From NCBI GenBank assembly GCA_020205615.1, contig JAINUW010000545.1, positions 1 through 64,000 of the forward strand: DNA of 64,000 nt. Direction: 5' to 3'. The stretch comes from Panax quinquefolius (lineage: Eukaryota > Streptophyta > Magnoliopsida > Apiales > Araliaceae). Made by a program: the position numbers and the translations under genes. Below the pieces are notes generated by a model, which made no database searches, was not told where the DNA came from, and saw nothing but the letters and a program-made list of their open reading frames with translations. This document shows, piece after piece, positions 32,971 through 44,390 of this stretch (within the stretch, counting starts at the first letter, position 1; each line of letters opens with the position of its first letter).

Positions 32971-34665
32971 TCAGATATCAATATCGTCGATGTGAATCAC
33001 AGGTAGAGGATGGTTAGTGAAATAAGGACGATGGAGAAGACGATGAATCCTTTCTTCCATAGAAAAGTCATGAGCAAACCTAGGAGGACGAAGAATAAAG
33101 GTTTCATTGGGTAGAGGCAAGTCAAGGAAATCTCCAATGTATTCGGCCATCCAATTACAGCGAGGTCGCTCAGGAACTTGAGAGTGCATTCTGTCAAAGT
33201 GTAACATTCTACCAAAGTCATTCATATGATGAGCCATGAAATCAGCAAATTCGCCAACCTGGTAACTTACAAATTTCAGTTCTTGGCTTAGTTGACACGA
33301 ATTTTTATTGATCTTTCGGTGTAGAGATTCAACCATAGCCATGGTATGCAACTCGAAACCAGCTTGTAAATCGATGAATTCATCATCAATTTGTGAAAAA
33401 CATTTGTTCAAATCATTTGCCCGAATAGGCAGGTTTCCTTTATCTAAAACCGAAATCCTTTGTTTAATATCAACAATATCAGAACGCATAAGCTCTTGAT
33501 TTTTGAGAATTTTAGTCAACATATCAATTACTGCTGAAGATGAGACTGAGGAACTAGGAAGTGTGGAAGAAGCAGGATCAGATGAAATAACACTTGATGG
33601 AGTAGGAATAGGATCAAGAATAAGACGTACAAATGAGCCATCAACAAAAGAAATATGGGATTGTTTTAGATTAGCAGAATCAATAAATTCATTGTGGGAT
33701 ACCACAATTTCATCATCAAGATAGATTTTGAAATGCTGAAACATTTTTGTCAAAAAACAGACTTTAGGGCAAACACTTTTTAGTTTGTCGAATACAACTC
33801 ATCATGTGGGACAACATCATAAGAGAAAAATTAAAACTGACTCCTTTTAAAATCATTGCAATAACAACCAAATCTTGGTAAGTGAAATCTGCTCCACCAC
33901 CTACTCGTGGAAACAGATTATAACGAAGTAGTTTGTGCAAAACACATGTAAGTGGACAGACGTCAACAGTTTTGGGGGTAAACAGAGTTGACAAAAAGGA
34001 ATCATCCATCACAGTATGAAGTTGTTCAAGAGGAGGAAAGGGTATATTGGCAGCACCCTTAAGAGTAAATGGACAAGGACCGGATGAAAGAATATTAAAA
34101 ATACTCCCAAAGTCTACCACTGTGAAAAAAAGAGACTTTCCCTTCACAAAGGATGTATAACAATCCCCATTACACTCTAAATTTGTGTAAAATTATTGTA
34201 TTAAACAGGGATAAGCCTTAGTGGGGGAAAAAGCATAGCAGAAATACCACAAGACATGAAAAGTTTTTCTAAAGATGAGTTTTTGAAATAAAACAAATCC
34301 AAAATGTTCTCATAAACAAATTGTTTAGTAGCAATAAAAGTCTTAAAACGAGCTTCGAAACTATGACCCCTAAAGAAATTGTCTGGCAAATCAGAAGTAG
34401 TAGAGAAAGGATTTACCAGATTTGATGGTGAGTCTGGTTGAGAAGGAAGAGGCTCCGAACTAGGAGATTGTGGGGATTTATTTAAGAAAGAAAAGCTTGA
34501 ATCAGACCCATCGGAATCATCAGACAAAATATTAACAGATGTCTGGCGAGCTTGTCTTTTGGATTTCTTCGGTGATCGTGTGGTATAAGGAGATCGTGGA
34601 TGATACCCTTCTTTGATTGTTATACTAGATGAATGCTTGTTTGCCCGAGTTTTCATGATCGTCAT
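32971..34665 (-). pseudogene. Extra ORF downstream of pol (env-like position), Sirevirus copy 1
   Basis: Three minus-strand frames (34201-34665, 33764-34147, 32971-33753) together form one broken gene between RNase H and the polypurine tract. Visible parts: a basic, serine-rich N-terminus, a FRGHSFEARFK block, VLHKLLRYNL followed by GGGADFTYQDL, and a C-terminal DDEFIDLQAGFELHT to NWMAEY..FLDLPLP region with heptad-like spacing between. I see no clear signal peptide or membrane helix. The same blocks occur at 62440-63843. Known Sireviruses such as soybean SIRE1 carry an env-like gene here; function is unproven. Two frameshifts and two stops break this copy. Confidence 0.75.
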
Positions 34666-34983
34666 CGAAAGTTGAACATTTGAGGAACAAAGAAGAAATA
34701 TCAGTGAAGAAATGTGTGAAAAGAAGAAGGCGCTATGTGTTTAATAGAAAAGTGTTAGAAGCCGAAAGGACTCCTTGAAACAATAAATCTCTTATCTTCG
34801 GTCTTTTCAAATTTTGAAACCAATAGTGATAGTTACCGTGAATTGTGCCAGAGCAGATACGTCTCCCTTAGTCTCCGATTACGTACATATAATGTTTAGC
34901 AACATAACACATTTAAAATAACAAGCTGATATACTGTAATTATGAGATATTTTATGCATGAATTATTTTAGTACGTGATCATA
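34666..34983. other. Gap between pol and the extra ORF
   Basis: About 320 bp with several stops on the minus strand. The pol stop (TAA at 34984-34986) and the ATG at 34663-34665 happen to be in the same frame, but the interval is not open, so simple stop readthrough is unlikely in this copy. Confidence 0.5.
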
Positions 34984-35400
34984 TTATACCATGCACATTC
35001 CAAGTTCTCTTCTTAACATACAAAACCTTTCTTCACTTAATGGTTTAGTAAAAATGTCAGCCAATTGTTTCTCTGTAGGAATAAAAATTAATTTTATTAA
35101 ACCTTTTGAAACATTATCCCTTAAAAAATGATGCCTAACCTCTATGTGTTTTGTGCGAGAATGCCAAACAAGATTTCTTGAAATGTCAATAGTGCTAGAA
35201 TTATCACAGTAAATAGGCACACTATCACATAAAATATCAAAATCATATAGAGTTTGTTTTAACCATAAAATTTGAGAGCAACAACTTCCTGTAGCTAGAT
35301 ATTCACCCTCAGTGGTTGATAAAGCAACTGAAGTCTGCTTTTTACTACGCCACGTAACAAGACTGTGACCTAAAAATGTGCAAGCACCACTGGTACTTTT
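34984..35400 (-). pseudogene. Copia RNase H, Sirevirus copy 1
   Basis: The minus-strand frame 34984-35220 has CDNSSTIDISRN, HSRTKHIEVRHHFLRD and KQLADIFTKPL, the Copia RNase H end, finishing the polyprotein. Frame breaks near 35220 and 35400 separate it from the SDADYA block of the preceding segment. It would degrade the RNA strand of the hybrid during replication. Confidence 0.88.
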
Positions 35401-36714
35401 TCTATCAATTTAACATCTTGCATAGTCAGCATCTGAATAGCCCATTAGTTCAAAATGATTGCTGATTAGATAAAATAATCCTAAATTGATTGTACCACTT
35501 AAATATTTAAAAATTCGTTTAACAGCTTGTAAATGAGATTCTTTAGGTTTTGCTTGAAAGCGTGCACATAAATAAACACTATACATAATATCTGGTCTAG
35601 ATGCAGTTAAATATAATAAACATCCAATCATACCTCGATATTTTATTACCTCTACATCTATACCTTTTTCGTCAATCGTAAGCTTTATTAAAGTGCTCAT
35701 TGGTATACCCTTTGAATTTGATCATTCAAAACCAAACCTTTTAAGTAGCTCATTTGTATACTTGGTTTGATGGATATATATACCTTCCTTTGTTTGTTTG
35801 ATTTGGAGTCCTAAAAATTAGTTAAGTTCTCCCATTAGACTCATATCGAACTCCTTGTGCATGCATTTAGAAAACCACTCACAAAGGAAATCATTAGTAG
35901 CACCAAAAATTATATCATCTACATATATTTGTACAATGATAATATCTTTATTTTCATGCCTTATAAATAATGTAGAATCAATTTTTCCTGTAATGAAACC
36001 ATTTGAAAGTAAATACTTACTCAACCTTTCGTACCATACCCTTGGTGTTTGCTTTAACTTATAGAGAGCTTTCTTTAGCTTGTAGACATGGTTTGGATAC
36101 CTGTCATGTTCAAATCCAGGAGCCTATTTTACATATACTTCTTCATTGATGTATCCATTAAGAAAGGTGCTCTGTACGTCCATTTGATAGAGTGTGAACT
36201 TCTTGTAACATGCAAATGCTAACAAGATGCGGATGGACTCTAGTCTAACAACTGGAGCATAAATTTCTTCATAGTCTATCCTTTCTTGTTGATTGTATCC
36301 CTGAGCTACTAGTCTTGCTTTATTGCAAGTAATAGTGCTATGCTCATCAAGTTTATTCTTGAATACCCACTTTGTTCCAATGATAGAAACATCTTTAGGA
36401 GGGGGCATTAGTTCCCAGACTTGAATTTGTTCAAATTGCTGGAGTTCGTCCTGCACTGCCATTAGCCAGCTTTCATCTACAATAGCTTCCTTAGCATTCT
36501 TTGGTTCAACTTGTGATAGAAATGCAGAAAAAGCACATTGATTTTGCAATCCTCTCCTTGTAGTGATTCCTTTGTTTATATCTCCAATGATGTTTTCTGG
36601 TGGATGGTTTTTGAGATATCTCGCAGTCTTTGGTATTTGCACATCATGTATTTCTTCTTCTTGTTTAGAGATAGAGATATCAATTTCAGACTCTTGTGTT
36701 GTTCTTTGTTCCAC
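35401..36714 (-). pseudogene. Copia reverse transcriptase, Sirevirus copy 1
   Basis: 36124-36714 starts the RT with [31 protein letters not shown] and [17 protein letters not shown]. After a TAG in VYVK*APGF it continues through 35818-36024 with YVDDIIFGATN (catalytic Asp pair) and MGELN, and 35410-35700 adds YRGMIGCLLYLTASRPDIMY and YSDADYA. Stops near 36122, 35818 and 35710 interrupt it; otherwise the sequence is well conserved. Confidence 0.9.
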
Positions 36715-36747
36715 TTCTTGTGGGTTTTCTAATTCATCTTGCTGAAT

Positions 36748-38062
36748 TTATCCATTTGGTTTGCTGAATTGATTTTTCCGGTGTGCTGGATTCACTAAGA
36801 TCTCCAAATTCCTTGCATCCTCATCTCTTTCTTTTGGAAGATCATTGTAAGTTTCATTAAAAGTAATATGAACAGATTCTTCCACACACAACTTGTTAAT
36901 ATTAAATACACGATATGCTTTACTATTATGTGAATACCCAATGAAAATTCCTTCATAAGATTTAGCATCAAATTTTCCTAGGTTATCACCAGTATTTAGA
37001 ATAAAACATTTAGATCCAAAAACTTTGAAATAACTTATATTAGGAATCTTATTATTTAATAGTTCATAAGGGGTCTTCAAAATGATTGGACGAATAAGTA
37101 CTCTATTCAAAACATAACAAGAAGTGTTTACAGCTTCAGCCCAAAACTTTTTTAGGAAGTTTACTTTCTTGTAATAAAGTTCTATCGGTTTCTTGTAATG
37201 TCCTATTCTTTCTTTCTACAACTCCATTTTGTTGAGGTGTTCTAGGGGCTGAAAATTCATGACTGATTCCCTTTTGATCACAAAATATTATAAAGTCTTT
37301 TTAAAATTTAGTACCATGATCACTTCTTATTTTTACAAGTTTGAGATTATATTTTGTTTCTAAGTTTCTTATTAATTTCTCAAATTCCTTAAATGCTTCA
37401 TCTTTAGTTCTCAAAAATAATACCCATGTATATCTAGAAAAATCATCGACTATTACAAATGCATAAAACTTACCATTTATACTAGGATATCTTTCTGGTC
37501 CAAATAAATCAAGATGAAGTAGATGTAAAGGAGAAGAAGTTGATACCATGTTCTTTGTCGTAAATGATGTTCTTACTTGTTTCCCGAGTTGACAAGGAAC
37601 ACAAATTCCCTTCTTTTCATACTTTATTTTCGGCAACCCTTTGACAAGATTCTTTGAGGATAATTTCTTGATTAAATCCATGTGAACATGTCCCATCCTC
37701 TTGTGCCACAAATTAGCCTCATCTTGTACAGATGCGAGATATAATTCTTCATCATGTTGCTCAAAATTAATAGTATATATATTTCCTCCTCTTTGTGCAA
37801 CTAGAGTAACATTGTTAGTACCATGAGAAATAGTGCATTTTTCTTTATCAAAACTAACTTGGTGACCATTATCCATTAATTGACTGATACTAATAAGATA
37901 AAATTCAAGTCCATTAACAAGGTGTACATTATCAATATTTACCTTACCATTTCCTATTTTACCTTTTTTGATTATCTCGCAGGTTTGATTATCTCCAAAT
38001 GTAACTGTACCATTTTTATTCTTGATTTTTAGTTCCACAAACTTTGTTTTGTCACCAGTCAT
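36748..38062 (-). pseudogene. Copia integrase with protease N-terminal part, Sirevirus copy 1
   Basis: 37301-38062 contains LWHKRMGHVH and CVPCQLGK (HHCC zinc module), LHLDLFGPERYPS and VDDFSRYTWVLF with the catalytic Asp, and KIRSDHGTKF. One TAA follows at 37301, then EFSAPRTPQQNGVVERKNRT (catalytic Glu) lies beyond it. 36748-37110 is the integrase C-terminus (TPYELLNNKIPNISYFKVFG). A frameshift near 37160 separates the parts. Confidence 0.9.
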
Positions 38063-38130
38063 GTGACGTGAGCATCCACTATCAAGAATCCATTTTTGAG
38101 ATGGAACCCTTGCCTTGAGATATACCTGTC
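38040..38130 (-). pseudogene. Copia protease active site, Sirevirus copy 1
   Basis: Minus-strand reading gives WILDSGCSRHMTGD, the Copia aspartic protease motif with D-S-G intact. It is in frame with upstream gag but separated by two TGA codons (38141-38143 and 38126-38128 area). Confidence 0.88.
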
Positions 38131-38143
38131 ATGAAAAAATAAT

Positions 38144-39766
38144 TCATCCTTTTGGTACCCACATCTTTTTGGGTCCTTTTATGTTAGTTGCAGGTAAATC
38201 ATCCTTTTTAACCCATACCTTTTTAATCTTGTTTTTCTTAAAGCAGTTTATGTCCAAATGACCTTTAATGCCACAATTTCTACACGTTGTGAAGGGTGAA
38301 CAATAATTTAATCTAAAACGTGATTTTGATTTTAGCATTTTTATATTACCCTTTTTATGCATAGAATTATAACCAATTCCTTGTCTTTCAAAACTCAGTC
38401 TTTGTTTACCCAATATGACATTTAAATTTTCTTCACCTTGAACGAATTTAGCAAGAGATGATTTTAGTGAATCTATTTCTTTTTGAAGTTTGTTATTAGG
38501 AGAGGTTTTAACAGGTGATTTATCACTAAATGCATCAATACACACATCTCTCATTTTCAGTTCATTAGTCAATTTTTGGATTTCATTATTGAAAAAATTT
38601 ACCTTATTGAAAAGTATTTTGTTATAATTATCTAAATAATCAATTTTAGCAATCAAAACCTTTTCTTCTTTACATGTAGATTCCTTTTCAATATCTTTCT
38701 TTTCATCTATTAAACAGTCTATTTCACCCATTAATGTATTTACCAAGTCTTTCAAATATGCATTATTTTGTTTTAATTTATCATTTTCTTGTTTCAAGGA
38801 ATTAAACTCAAAATTAGATACCTTGTTTGATTCACCTTCTATTCCCATGAAGCATACTTGAGCTATATCATCCTTGGCGTCGACCTCAATTTCAGATTCT
38901 TCTTCATCACTCCAAGTGACCAGTGCCTTGTTTCTCTTATTATCCTTGAAGCCTGTTTTTCCTTTGTTCTTTAGTTGAAAACAGTCCTTCTTGAAGTGCC
39001 CTGGACGTCCACATTTAAAACACGTCTCCTCGGTTTGCTTTCCTTTGGCTTTATTCGAGTTGAAGATATTCTTTCGTTTATTCTTCTTTTGTAGAAGTCC
39101 TTTGAGTCTTCTTAACATCATGGCTATCTCTTCATCTGAATCATCATCAAACTCTTCTTCATTTCCTACATTAAGGGCTAAAACCTTTCTTCAAGGTGTT
39201 TCTTCCTCATCATCATACCTCTTTAATTGATGTTCATATTCCTCAAGTTCACCAAAAAGAGTTAGTGTATCCATAGTAGATATAGTAGATGAATCTTGAA
39301 GGGTAGTAATTTTAGATGCAAACCTCTTGGGCATAGCCCGAAGTAACTTACGGTTAATCTCACTTTGTGGAATGGATTTGTCTAGTAGCTTTAAGGAGTT
39401 CAGAAGAACAAGGAACCTTGCTTGAGCCATCTTCACAGTTTCATCTTTCTCGAGTTTGAATATTTCATAATCGTGCATGAGCATGCTTAGTTTCACTTCT
39501 CGAACCTTGGAAGTTCCTTCATGGCTCACTACTAGAGTGTCCCAAATTTCCTTAGTTGTGTTGCATGAGGAAACTTTGTCAATCTTGGATTGTACTATGC
39601 CGCTAAGTAATGTGTTCATAGCCCTTGAATCATATGAAACCATGAAAGTCTCTGTTGAGTCCACCTCTAGCAAAGTCTTTGGAGTGCCGTCATCTTTTCT
39701 TAGAATAACTGGTCCGTTCTCCACAATCCACCATTCCCAAGGATCTTTTTTAAGGTAGATCCTCAT
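38144..39766 (-). pseudogene. Sirevirus gag, copy 1
   Basis: The minus-strand frame 39191-39766 (191 codons) begins MRIYLKKDPWEWWIVENGP and includes KEIWDTLVVSHEGTSKVREV and LLRAMPKRFASKITTLQ, the capsid region of Copia gag. 38144-39121 (325 codons) has a CCHC knuckle CFKCGRPGHFKKDC, a long coiled coil (EKKDIEKE...NEIQKLTNELKMRD) and a second knuckle CRNCGIKGHLDINC, ending WVPKG. A large gag with a coiled coil and two distant knuckles is typical of Sireviruses. A short frame break near 39121-39191 joins the two parts. Confidence 0.9.
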
Positions 39767-39910
39767 TCAGAATTTCCAGAAGTTGTAATTTTCGGTTCTA
39801 TACAGCAAAGAAGGTCTATTGGTTGATTGACCTTCTTGATTGTTGTTTCTCGAACTGTGCCATGTCAGAATCTTTCCCTACAAGTCACCTTTAAGACCAA
39901 GTAAGTAGAG

Positions 39911-39926
39911 CCAAGCTCTGATACAA
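39911..39926 (-). other. Sirevirus copy 1 primer binding site
   Basis: Minus strand TGTATCAGAGCTTGG, three bases inside the LTR edge, fits the initiator-Met tRNA complement. Confidence 0.85.
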
Positions 39927-39928
39927 AA

Positions 39929-41536
39929 TGAAATTCAGATAAGTCACACTTAGAGGGGGGGGGGGGGGTTGAATAAGTGTGGGAGCAAACTATGACCATT
40001 TTTTAAAATTTAAACCAAACTATTGAATATAGTCTACTATATTAATGAATGTAACTTGCTGTATGAATATGGTCTACCGAATTAAATTTTTGTTTAGAAA
40101 ATATCTTGGTGAATTTATAAGTCAAATAGAATACTTGGTGTTAACAAAATATCTCAAGGTGAAGCAAATGTTTAAATTTTAATTATTAAGAAAATTAACT
40201 ATCTTGAGAGATATTAAAGTAAAGTAATCAATAAAAATAACACCAAGACTTTTTACGTGGTTCAGCTATTACCCTTTATAATAATAGCCTAGTCCACGTC
40301 CAATACCAACTAGTATTGGAGACTCACTTTTATTTCTTTAAAATTGACCCTTGTTACAAAACAGATTCTATCAAATTGAATTACAATAATTCACTTAAGC
40401 ACTCTTGCTCCTTGTGCACCAATGCACCCCTTAAGCACCTATGCTTCCTTGAACCTGTTTGTAAACAAACCTTAATCCACCTGGATTAAATTCCTATAGA
40501 CAACACTTAGTCTAAAAATATAAAATTACAATTATAGAGGTCTAATGATCAAAGCAAATAAGCAATTTAACAATACAAGACTCAACTAATGAATGCAATG
40601 ATCAAGTAATATAAGAAGAAGATATCACCAAATTTATGCCCACGGAATTTGCTGAAAATAATATAAATATGATTTGCACAGCAGCTCAGAAGATTTTGCA
40701 CCAAAGATAAAATATCTTTTCAAGTATATAAGTGCAAAAATTAATTCTAGTGTTGTAAGTGTTGTAACTCTTTCACAGGTATCTCAGTTCTGTTATAGCT
40801 CAAACAATATATTACCGTTGCTTCATAAATGTATACATTGTAAATAAAAATGCAGCGTTCCAAAGATATTCTATTGAAAACCAACATAACAAATCCAATA
40901 ACCTTCGGATGTTAAATAGATGTTGGACTCTATCAAACATAATCTAGAAAAAGACCAAGTCAAAAAAGATTAGACTTTTCAATACCTGTAGCAATTATGA
41001 TTCATAAAAACTACCGCCACTTATATAATCCAAAACAAGGAATATCATAGCATAAATATAGGAGTGTAATATGAACCAACTATTCAAGATAATGATTATC
41101 TTTATATTTCCAAGATATATACATGTAACCCACTATTTTGAAAGTAATCATATCTCTGCCAACACACTCCAAAAACTTTTAAGTTTCCAACATATAAATT
41201 ATTTCACACGTGTTACACAGATATTATAACATCAGAACATGTGAAAAATTTAATTAATTCAGACAATACTTTTACGCATGCATAACAGTTATAAATTTCT
41301 TAGACATGCACAAAATATTTAATCATATTTTAATGCACAAATATCATGTCCTAGAGCCTTGTATTGAAAAATTAAGTATTTGCAATGACCTTACATATTT
41401 TTCTTAAGACTCAAATCTTCAAAGTCTTTGACAATAACCCTTTCATCAACTTCCTGAAATTTCACAATAAACAAATTAGTCCACGTAATCAAGTCATCAT
41501 CAAAACACAAAGGTTTAGAATATTAACAAACCAACA
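39929..41536 (-). mobile_element. Sirevirus copy 1, 5' LTR
   Basis: 1608 bp, nearly identical to 31001-32594. The clearest difference is a G run of 14 (39955-39968) against 6 in the partner. The minus-strand TATA region is near 40790. Confidence 0.9.
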
Positions 41537-41541
41537 TTGTT

Positions 41542-41889
41542 TCTCATTCTTGCTTCCCTAAAACATTACAGTTAAGGCAGAGCAAGGAGGTACCTCAGGG
41601 AAGGACAAAGGAAAGGGAAAGGCTACATAATAGCTTAGTCCTTTAAGTGTAAAAGTATTATAATAATAATAATTATTATAATGATGTATTAAGGATGATT
41701 AAATTATGTTTAAGTGTTATCACTGGTTTGTTATAGTAATGGTTACGGTATCTTGGGACGCGAATATTTATATTATATCAATGTAAATTATTCTATTATT
41801 TCTGTTGTTATTGATTTTGGTATGATATTAGAATTAGCACATAACAAACCAAATTTGAGATATGAGTGTCTGAATTTGGGGGCAACACA
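41542..41889 (+). mobile_element. Tekay (plus) 5' LTR, part 2
   Basis: Continues the LTR after the Sirevirus, ending ...GGGGGCAACACA. The TGT...ACA edges pair with the start at 27756. Confidence 0.7.
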
Positions 41890-41905
41890 GGTTGGTATCA
41901 TATCC
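41890..41905 (+). other. Tekay (plus) primer binding site
   Basis: TTGGTATCATATCC just inside the LTR fits a degraded initiator-Met tRNA complement (TGGTATCAGAGC). Confidence 0.65.
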
Positions 41906-42110
41906 ATAGTTATAAACCTTAGGAGCGAGAGTCCTTAGATTATAACGTAGGAGAACTTAGAAGATAGAGAGGGATGAAACTCATATAGAGTTTTCATAGA
42001 GAGAGACTTAGTGTGTTATAGAATATAACTTCATTCTATACAATGAACTTATGTTATTTAACATTCTAATGGAGTTGTTGTTTGTTTTGTCTTATGTTGG
42101 TGATTGTAGG

Positions 42111-42827
42111 ATGACTGACATGGGAGTACCTAGCCGAGTAGTATAAGAGGAGCCGCGTGACATACATGTGGTATTTGAGGCACAATTGAGAGCAGAGCCC
42201 ATATCAGCAGTGGCCCCTATCAATGATAATGATGAGGAGGAAGAGATGGAGCCCCTACCCGAGGAGTCTGATCCGGAGGAGCCTATGGAGGAGGAGCCTA
42301 TGGGGGATGAGCCTATGGAGGACTCTGACGAGACTACTTTTAAGGATTGGATGTTGGGAGTGTATGAAGAGCGGATCCTAGAGTTGGGATGTAGAGTGGA
42401 GGAGTTAGAGGCTGAGGCTAGAGAGAGGGAGTCCGAGTTCCAAAAACTGAGAGACAAGGACCACCAGAGAAAGTTAGTGATGCAAGAGTTGGAGGTGGAG
42501 ATTGCTCACCGCAAGGAGGCAGGGATCCAGATGGGAACTTTGTTTCATATGGCAGTGGCTAGGAATGTAGAGCTGGCAGGGAAGTTAGAAGAAATGGAAC
42601 AGAGACTGATGAGCGAGAGGTCGGAGAAGGAAGCTCTCCGAACTCATTTAGAGATGGAGGTGATGGATAGGATCCATTTTGAGGAAAAATGGGAAGAAGC
42701 CAATGATAGGGCTAGTGATTTGGAGGACGAAGTGAGATGTAAGAAGAGGAAGATGAACCAGATGGGCTATGCTGTGCGCACGACCATGGAAAGATTGATT
42801 GATAGGTTAAATCACTACCCGACATAG
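42111..42827 (+). pseudogene. Accessory acidic/coiled-coil ORF between PBS and gag (plus Tekay)
   Basis: ATG at 42111 (ATGACTGACATGGG, right after TTATGTTGGTGATTGTAG, an acceptor-like tract) opens a frame with one TAA at 42144-42146 and is then open to 42827. Residues roughly 25-80 are very acidic, with DNDEEEEMEPLPEESDPEEP and repeated EEPM units. The rest is a long heptad-rich helix (ELGCRVEELEAEARERESEF, NVELAGKLEEMEQRLM). It resembles no gag-pol domain. A homologous arrangement lies at 53840-54444 in the opposite-strand Tekay element, so it belongs to the elements. Role unknown. Confidence 0.7.
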
Positions 42828-42829
42828 TA

Positions 42830-43263
42830 GGGACAGACTCGACACACCATAAATAGAGATATGGTGGTGCACATTACTCAGAGGGAGTACCAGAGCCCTG
42901 TGGAGTGCAGAATGATAGATTAAGTCTAGGCATTAGAAGTTAGTAGTTGTAGTATTTTATTATGTGATGTATATTTTGTTGTTGTAATCTCAGTCTTTTG
43001 TGTTAGATGTGAGATAGTTGTAAACCCCAAACTTTTGAATTATATTAGAGGGGTAGTATGTTAATGGTTGTCCCCATCTTTTGTGATATTAGGGGATATG
43101 TTGTGTCATTTATAGAAGTATGCTAGAGATAATCATATAATGTAACAATTTGACATATGAATATAAATGATCTTATGTTTTATGAAATCTTATTCCTTTT
43201 TATGGATAATTGTTTAAGTAATATAATTAGATAATAAAAATGGAAGTTTTGTGATTCAAAAAA
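42830..43263. other. Untranslated stretch between accessory ORF and gag
   Basis: No open frame; AT-rich. Ends just before the gag ATG at 43264. Confidence 0.5.
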
Positions 43264-44380
43264 ATGCCGCCTAGACGTAGATTAACTACACTGGAAGAAT
43301 CGGTTAATGATGAGAGAGGACAAGTAGATCCCATTCAGAGGCTTGTAGATTTGTTAGGGGAAGCTCTTAGGGGAAGAAACGAACCAGTACCACCCATTCC
43401 CCAAGTAGCTCCGGTCACAAACTTCAAGGAGATTAAGAGTGTAGGACCTTCGCAATTCGTGGGTACTACCGATCCTATCATGGCGTAAACGTGGATCAAG
43501 GAAATGGAGAAAGCCTTCGCCATTGCTCGTGTGGGTGAAGACCAGAAAATCGTGTTCGCTACATATATGATGAGGGATGAAGCAAACTATTGGTGGGAAG
43601 CAAATCAACAAAGGGCGGGAGAAGGGACTGTAACCTGGTAAAGGTTTAAGACTTTATTCTTTGAGAATTACTTCCTGAAGAGCATGAAGAATAGGATGGA
43701 GGTAAAGTTTCTAGAACTGAAACAAGGGGAGATGACGGTGGCGCAGTACGCGCCAAGTTCAATGAACTCGAACGATTTGCAACATATCAAGTAGACACCG
43801 AAGAAAGGAATGCTCGACGCTTCAAACTTGGACTAAAACCTTGGTTGTTCAACAAGGTGTCGGTTCTTCAAATCGACTCGTTCGCCACATTATTGGAGAA
43901 GACAATAATTGCTGAGCGAGGTAGCGAGGCATTGAGCCAATACAACAAGGAGAAGAAGAACAAGATTATTGGGGGAGAAACACGTGGAGGGAGTAGCAGT
44001 GGTGGAAGTCATCTAGGAAAGAGGAAATGGGACAATCGTAACAACAACAACAACAAAGCCAACAATCGAAGCATCAGCCAGTTAGAAAGTTATCAAGGAG
44101 GGTTTAAGAAAAGAAGTGAAGCTTGCTCAAAATGTGGGAAGAACCATCAAGGGGAGTGCTGGAAGGGACAAAGCGTCTGCTATAACTGCGGCCAGGAAGG
44201 ACACATTTCACCCAACTGTCCAAAGCCAAAAAAGATCAAGGGATGTTTCGTGTGTGGCTCAACTGAGCATCAAATCAAGGATTGCCCAAAGAAGGGGAGC
44301 AACGGAGGAAGCGGCCAACAGGGAAGGGGCAACAAGATGATGATCGGCGGACCAACGTAATCTAACCGACCAACTGCTCG
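43264..44380 (+). pseudogene. Tekay gag (plus), broken
   Basis: Starts MPPRRRLTTLEESV, continues GPSQFVGTTDPIMA, then TAA at 43486 (an expected Gln codon), TWIKEMEKAFAI and FATYMMRDEANYWWEA, the capsid block. A second TAA occurs near 43640 and a one-base deletion near 43753 (VAQYA). The nucleocapsid half (43845-44360) has three knuckle-like motifs: CSKCGKNHQGEC, CYNCGQEGHISPNC and CFVCGSTEHQIKDC. A TAA at 44358 replaces a Gln codon before the protease. Confidence 0.88.
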
Positions 44381-44390
44381 AACCTTTAAC

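Larger units (their letters stand above)
31001..41536 (-). mobile_element. Nearly complete Sirevirus (SIRE-type Ty1/copia)
   Basis: A 10.5-kb element with LTRs at 31001-32594 and 39929-41536, PBS, gag, PR-IN-RT-RH and an additional ORF region after pol, all read on the minus strand. The target duplication TTGTT flanks it (30996-31000 and 41537-41541). The LTRs look about 98% alike by eye. The domain order IN before RT defines Copia. MGELN then FLGLQIKQTKEG, a coiled-coil gag with two knuckles, and the extra ORF point to the Sirevirus lineage. Isolated stops and frameshifts suggest it is no longer autonomous. Confidence 0.92.

Noticed and set aside
32607..33017. 136-codon plus-strand ORF opposite the Sirevirus extra ORF
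   Set aside because: No domain, antisense to a conserved minus-strand frame, and not visibly conserved at 62008-62500.
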